Assembly (NCBI GenBank): GCA_024636405.1
Contig: JAGXHC010000158.1
Location: forward strand, 1-17,525
From: Sulfitobacter sp.
Lineage (GTDB): Bacteria; Pseudomonadota; Alphaproteobacteria; Rhodobacterales; Rhodobacteraceae
Length of the DNA: 17,525 nt
Reading direction: 5' to 3'
Shown here: positions 14,210 through 17,525 of the stretch, one piece after another
How the letters are laid out: every line of letters starts with the position of its first letter
How positions within the stretch are numbered: position 1 is the stretch's first letter
Program-made: the position numbers and the translations under genes
The notes under the pieces: generated by a model
The model's database searches: none
Seen by the model: only the letters and a program-made list of their open reading frames with translations
What the model was told of the DNA's origin: nothing

Positions 14210-15079
14210 ATGGCAGGCGCTTACAATGATCGGGACGGACACATCTGGATGGACGGCAAAATGGTCGATTGGCGCGATGCCAATGTCCACATTCTGACCC
14301 ACGCAATGCATTATGCGTCTTCTGTTTTCGAAGGCGAGCGGGCCTATAACGGCAAGATATTCAAATCGCGCGAACATTCCGAACGGTTGAAGCGCTCTGC
14401 GCAGATGATTGATTTTGAAGTCCCTTATACTGTGGATGAGATAGAGGCCGCCAAGGTTGAAGTGTTGGCTGCTTCCGGTCTGCAGGATGCTTATGTGCGT
14501 GCCATAGCCTGGCGCGGTGTCGGCGAGGACATGGGTGTCGCGTCGGCGCGGAACCCTGTGCGGCTGGCCATCGCCGCATGGGAATGGGGCGCCTATTACG
14601 GCGACGCCAAGATGAAGGGTGCCAAGCTGGATATCTCCAAGTGGAAACGCCCTTCGCCGGAAACGATTCCATCCCACGCCAAAGCCGCAGGTCTTTATAT
14701 GATCTGCACGATGTCCAAGCATGCAGCGGAGGCCAAAGGGTGCTCTGACGCGATGATGTTCGATTATCGCGGCTATGTTGCCGAGGCGACGGGCGCGAAC
14801 ATATTTTTCGTCAAGGACGGCGAAGTGCACACGCCCGACCCCGATTGCTTTCTTAATGGCATCACCCGCCAGACCGTCATCGGCATGTTGCGCGAAAAGC
14901 AGGTCAAGGTGCATGAGCGGCACATCATGCCGGAAGAGCTTGAAGGGTTTGAGCAGTGCTGGCTTACCGGAACTGCCGCTGAAGTCACGCCCGTGGGCCA
15001 GATTGGCGACCATAACTTTGAGGTCGGCAGCCTGACGCGGGACATCGCGGAAAGCTACGAAAAGTTGGTGCGCAGCTAA
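14210..15079 (+). CDS. ilvE: Branched-chain amino acid aminotransferase
   Basis: Fold-type IV pyridoxal-phosphate aminotransferase (289 aa), catalysing the reversible last step of Val, Leu and Ile synthesis with glutamate/2-oxoglutarate. Signatures: HILTHAMHYASSVFEGERAY near the N-terminus, the PLP-binding Lys158 in IPSHAKAAGLY, the class IV stretch DAMMFDYRGYVAEATGANIFFVKDG, and LTGTAAEVTPVGQIGD near the C-terminus. GGGGAAGGAA ends 5 nt before the ATG and gives a strong start. The gene stands alone on its strand, divergent from petP and closed by a strong hairpin. A D-amino-acid or aminodeoxychorismate enzyme of the same fold is less likely, given the GERAY and GTAAEVTPV motifs. Confidence 0.93.
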   Translation: MAGAYNDRDGHIWMDGKMVDWRDANVHILTHAMHYASSVFEGERAYNGKIFKSREHSERLKRSAQMIDFEVPYTVDEIEAAKVEVLAASGLQDAYVRAIAWRGVGEDMGVASARNPVRLAIAAWEWGAYYGDAKMKGAKLDISKWKRPSPETIPSHAKAAGLYMICTMSKHAAEAKGCSDAMMFDYRGYVAEATGANIFFVKDGEVHTPDPDCFLNGITRQTVIGMLREKQVKVHERHIMPEELEGFEQCWLTGTAAEVTPVGQIGDHNFEVGSLTRDIAESYEKLVRS

Positions 15080-15086
15080 AGACCAC

Positions 15087-15118
15087 GACCAGCGCTTGCC
15101 TTGCGGCGGGCGCTGGTC
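15087..15118 (+). terminator. 14-bp-stem hairpin downstream of ilvE
   Basis: GACCAGCGCTTGCC, loop TTGC, GGCGGGCGCTGGTC, starting 7 nt after the ilvE stop. All 14 positions pair in the plus-strand RNA if two G-U pairs are allowed; in minus-strand RNA these two become A-C mismatches. The structure is therefore oriented for the ilvE transcript. No T-run follows. Confidence 0.65.
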
Positions 15119-15165
15119 CGCGTGATGCCGAAAAGTGGCGGGCGCGGATCTGCGGCGGGGTCAGA

Positions 15166-15765
15166 TCAGTAATCAACGCCCTTCTGTGCTTTTATTCCCG
15201 CCTTGAACGGGTGTTTGACTTCGGTCATTTCGGTCACCAGATCGGCATAGGCGCAAAGCTCCGGCTTGGCGTCGCGTCCGGTCAGGATCACGCCGGTCCG
15301 TTTGTCCCGCGCGTCAAGACCGGCGATCACATCCTCAACTGCCAGATAGTCGTAGCGCATCGCGATGTTGATTTCGTCCAGCACGACCAGATCAAAATCG
15401 CCGCTTTGCATCATTTCGCGGGCCTTCGCAAAGGCCGCTTGGGCAGCGGCGATATCGCGTACCTTATCCTGTGTGTCCCAGGTAAAGCCTTCGCCCATTG
15501 TGTGCCATTTCACACCGCCCGCCTTTTCAAAATAAAGCCGCTCGCCGGTTTTCCATTTGCCCTTGATGAACTGCACGACGCCCACGGTCTGTTTCCAGCC
15601 AAGCGCACGCACAACAACACCAAAGGCACTGGATGACTTGCCCTTGCCAGATCCGGTGTGCACCAGCACCAGACCCTTTTCGGGGTCTTGCAGTTCCGCC
15701 ACTTTCTTGCGCTGTTCGGCCTGGCGTTCCTGCATCTTCTGCTTGTGATCGGTGGGTTCGGTCAT
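15166..15765 (-). CDS. cobO: Corrinoid (cob(I)yrinic acid a,c-diamide) adenosyltransferase
   Basis: CobO/CobA/BtuR-family ATP:co(I)rrinoid adenosyltransferase of 199 residues. It attaches the 5'-deoxyadenosyl group to cobalt in coenzyme B12 synthesis or salvage, in the cytoplasm. The P-loop is GSGKGKSS (about 38-45). Family motifs follow: RALGWKQTVGVVQFIKGKW, GEGFTWDTQD, DLVVLDEINIAMRYDYL, GVILTGRDAKPEL and EMTEVKHPFKAGIKAQKGVDY. The N-terminal 30 residues are charged and helical. The ATG at 15765 is chosen because AAGGAGA lies 5 nt upstream; the ATG at 15780 overlaps that site. It lies 58 bp downstream of the EamA transporter gene on the same strand. No cobalamin riboswitch fits in that gap, and no other cobalamin gene is in the window. 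Confidence 0.94.
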   Translation of the reverse strand: MTEPTDHKQKMQERQAEQRKKVAELQDPEKGLVLVHTGSGKGKSSSAFGVVVRALGWKQTVGVVQFIKGKWKTGERLYFEKAGGVKWHTMGEGFTWDTQDKVRDIAAAQAAFAKAREMMQSGDFDLVVLDEINIAMRYDYLAVEDVIAGLDARDKRTGVILTGRDAKPELCAYADLVTEMTEVKHPFKAGIKAQKGVDY

Positions 15766-15823
15766 GGCGCTCTCCTTCATCAGATTTAGTGCACCATAGG
15801 TGCTTTCAACCGGGGGGCAAGCG

Positions 15824-16762
15824 TCACGCCTTGGGGTCTGTCACCTGCCGCACCCTGCCCCGTTCAAGGCCCAGCTGGCGTTCGCGCCAGATCACCAGCG
15901 CACCCGCTGCGATGACCAGCGCGGCACCGATCAGCATCACGGCAGTCGGCAATTCGCCAAAGACGACATAGCCAATAACGATGGCGAAAAGCATGGAAGT
16001 ATAGTCATAGGGCGCCAACATCGACACGGACCCAAAGCGATAGGCGGAGGTGATGAGAATCTGCGCAATGCCACCAATGAGCCCTGCCATGATCAACAGC
16101 AGCACCGTTGACGTGCTTGGCACGACCCAGCCAAACGGAACGGTCAGCAAAGACAGAACCGATGCGGTGACTGAAAAATAGAACACGATCGCCGCCGTGT
16201 GTTCGGTTTGCACCAACTGCCGGATGTGGATCTGCACGAGGCTGCGCAACAACGTCGCGATCAGGATCAGCAACGCGCCGATGGTGGCGGTTTGTTCCAT
16301 CGTGCCAATATTGCTGAAACGCGGCCAAAGAATGATCATGACGCCAATCAGCCCGACGGCCACGGCGGTGACGCGGATCATGCGTATTTTCTCGCCCAAC
16401 AGAACGGCGGCCAGCACGACCGTAAAGATCGGCGTGGCAAATCCGATGGCTGTTACTTCGGGCAACGGAAGCAGCCCCAGGCCGGTAAACGTCAGCCCCA
16501 TCGCCGTGGTCCCGATCAGACCGCGCCAGACATGACCCATCGGGTTCACGGCCTTCAGGCCAACGCCAAGTTGGCCGCGCTGCACCAGCCAGATCAGGAT
16601 AACCGGGATCGCAAAAAACGACCGAAAGAATACCGCTTCGCCGGATGGAACTTCGGCGGCTGTGGCCTTGATAATTGCGGACATGGTGGTGAACAGCAGT
16701 ATCGCCATGACCTTTAGGCCGACGCCCAACGAGGGTCGCGCAGAGAAGTCTTCGACTTTCAT
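15824..16762 (-). CDS. DMT-superfamily (EamA) inner-membrane transporter
   Basis: A 312-residue drug/metabolite transporter with about ten hydrophobic helices arranged as two EamA repeats (about residues 15-145 and 155-290). Typical features include VFFRSFFAIPVIL, LGLLPLPEVTAIGFATPIF, AVLLGEKIRMIRVTAVAVGLIGVMII, and in the second half LAPYDYTSMLFAIVIGYVVFGELP. The C-terminus is short and basic (RERQLGLERGRVR). The substrate cannot be read from sequence; relatives export amino acids, metabolites or riboflavin, among others. It starts 10 bp after the chorismate synthase stop with no visible Shine-Dalgarno, so it probably depends on translation of aroC. Confidence 0.87.
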   Translation of the reverse strand: MKVEDFSARPSLGVGLKVMAILLFTTMSAIIKATAAEVPSGEAVFFRSFFAIPVILIWLVQRGQLGVGLKAVNPMGHVWRGLIGTTAMGLTFTGLGLLPLPEVTAIGFATPIFTVVLAAVLLGEKIRMIRVTAVAVGLIGVMIILWPRFSNIGTMEQTATIGALLILIATLLRSLVQIHIRQLVQTEHTAAIVFYFSVTASVLSLLTVPFGWVVPSTSTVLLLIMAGLIGGIAQILITSAYRFGSVSMLAPYDYTSMLFAIVIGYVVFGELPTAVMLIGAALVIAAGALVIWRERQLGLERGRVRQVTDPKA

Positions 16763-16772
16763 AAAAGGTGCG

Positions 16773-17525
16773 TCATTTGTTGTGCGCGCCGGGTCCGATC
16801 ACGCCGCGATTTTCACCGACCTGACCACGGTGAAAAAGCAGATGATCAAGGATCACACAGGCCATCATTGCCTCGCCAACCGGCACGGCGCGGATGCCGA
16901 CGCAGGGGTCGTGGCGGCCTTTGGTGATGATCTCGGTCTCTTCGCCTTGTTTGGTGATGGTGCGGCGGGTGGTCAGGATGCTTGACGTCGGCTTGACCGC
17001 AAAGCGCACAACCACGTCCTGCCCAGTGCTGATGCCGCCCAAGATTCCGCCCGCGTGGTTGGAGGAATATTCCGGCCCTTCCGGCCCCATAGTGATCTCA
17101 TCGGCATTCAACTCGCCCGTTAGCATCGCCGCCGACATGCCTTCGCCGATTTCCACGCCCTTGACGGCATTGATGCTCATCATCGCGGCGGCCAGATCGG
17201 TGTCGAGCTTGCCATAAACAGGCGCGCCAAGTCCCGCAGGCACACCGCGCGCCACCACTTCGATCACCGCGCCAACGCTGCTGCCAGATTTGCGCAGCCC
17301 GTCAAGGTATTCGGCCCAGTCGCCCGCAGCCTTGGCGTCAGGCACCCAAAACGGGTTTTGCTCAATCTGGTCCCAATCAAAGGCGTCGCGGTCGATCTTA
17401 TGCGGGCCCATTTGCACCATATAGCCGGTGATCTGCAGGTTCGGAGCCAGCGCCTTAATTGCCTCTCGTGCCAGACCGCCCGCCGCCACCCGCGCGGCTG
17501 TTTCGCGCGCCGATGAGCGGCCACC
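16773..17525 (-). CDS. aroC: Chorismate synthase, N-terminus beyond the window edge
   Basis: Chorismate synthase converts EPSP to chorismate with reduced FMN, the last step of the shikimate pathway in the cytoplasm. About 251 C-terminal residues are visible; the frame is open to the right edge and begins [13 protein letters not shown], so roughly the first 110 residues lie outside. The family signature [18 protein letters not shown] is present near the C-terminus, with [21 protein letters not shown] and a long central [19 protein letters not shown]. The apparent internal start at 17489 is a GTG coding Val within the protein, not a start. The TGA is followed 10 bp later by the transporter ATG. 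Confidence 0.96.
   Translation of the reverse strand, partial: GGRSSARETAARVAAGGLAREAIKALAPNLQITGYMVQMGPHKIDRDAFDWDQIEQNPFWVPDAKAAGDWAEYLDGLRKSGSSVGAVIEVVARGVPAGLGAPVYGKLDTDLAAAMMSINAVKGVEIGEGMSAAMLTGELNADEITMGPEGPEYSSNHAGGILGGISTGQDVVVRFAVKPTSSILTTRRTITKQGEETEIITKGRHDPCVGIRAVPVGEAMMACVILDHLLFHRGQVGENRGVIGPGAHNK

Noticed and set aside
14114..15013. 299-residue minus-strand frame opposite ilvE
   Set aside because: ilvE is unmistakable in the plus frame, with its PLP lysine and ribosome-binding site; the opposite frame shows no family features.
15766..15823. Cobalamin riboswitch upstream of cobO
   Set aside because: Only 58 bp separate cobO from the preceding gene, far too little for the riboswitch, and no B12-box-like sequence is present. 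A small GCACC-ATA-GGTGC hairpin there has no supporting context.
1..17525. Mobile elements, defence systems, CRISPR or phage genes
   Set aside because: No transposase, integrase, nuclease-type accessory gene, regularly spaced repeats or attachment-like direct repeats were seen; the genes are chromosomal housekeeping and surface-polysaccharide functions.

Overview
The window reads as chromosomal DNA of an alphaproteobacterium, most likely a marine Rhodobacteraceae/Roseobacter-type organism. The coding DNA is GC-rich, the order xseB-ispA-dxs is typical of the group, a PetP/PetR-type MarR plus response-regulator pair is present, and a hairpin followed by a 'CCCCGGGATATTT' tail follows exoD. I see no insertion sequences, tRNAs, rRNAs, CRISPR arrays or phage genes.

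Left part (about 1-9530): the edge of a cell-surface polysaccharide locus. A Wza-type outer-membrane export lipoprotein (minus strand) is divergent from a plus-strand series: an NDP-sugar SDR reductase/epimerase, a small PglC-type phosphoglycosyl transferase, a membrane-bound FlaA1/CapD-type NDP-HexNAc 4,6-dehydratase, a YjbH (GfcD-like) outer-membrane protein and a YjbF (GfcB-like) lipoprotein. An atypical SDR and an ExoD-family membrane protein follow. The first three plus-strand genes look like a module that makes a 6-deoxy-HexNAc nucleotide sugar and loads it onto undecaprenyl phosphate. The Wza, YjbH and YjbF proteins look like its outer-membrane exit machinery. No polymerase, flippase, Wzc-type kinase or further glycosyl transferase is in the window; these would probably lie to the left or elsewhere.

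Middle part (about 9530-14050, minus strand): a tandem-hairpin element separates the convergent exoD and dxs. The isoprenoid operon xseB-ispA-dxs is tightly packed: xseB and ispA overlap by 14 bp, and the dxs ribosome-binding site lies over the ispA stop. Next is petP-petR, with a 4-bp overlap and no histidine kinase beside it.

Right part (about 14050-17525): a shared control region separates petP from the divergent ilvE (branched-chain aminotransferase, plus strand). ilvE ends at a strong hairpin. Beyond it a minus-strand run reads aroC (chorismate synthase, cut by the right window edge), a DMT/EamA transporter and cobO (corrinoid adenosyltransferase).

Most of the window is conventional metabolism. 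The parts most worth a second look are the putative sugar-priming plus Gfc-like export set, the paired inverted repeats in its divergent control region, the palindrome shared by the petP and ilvE promoters, and the SDR that has lost the usual catalytic Tyr-x-x-x-Lys.
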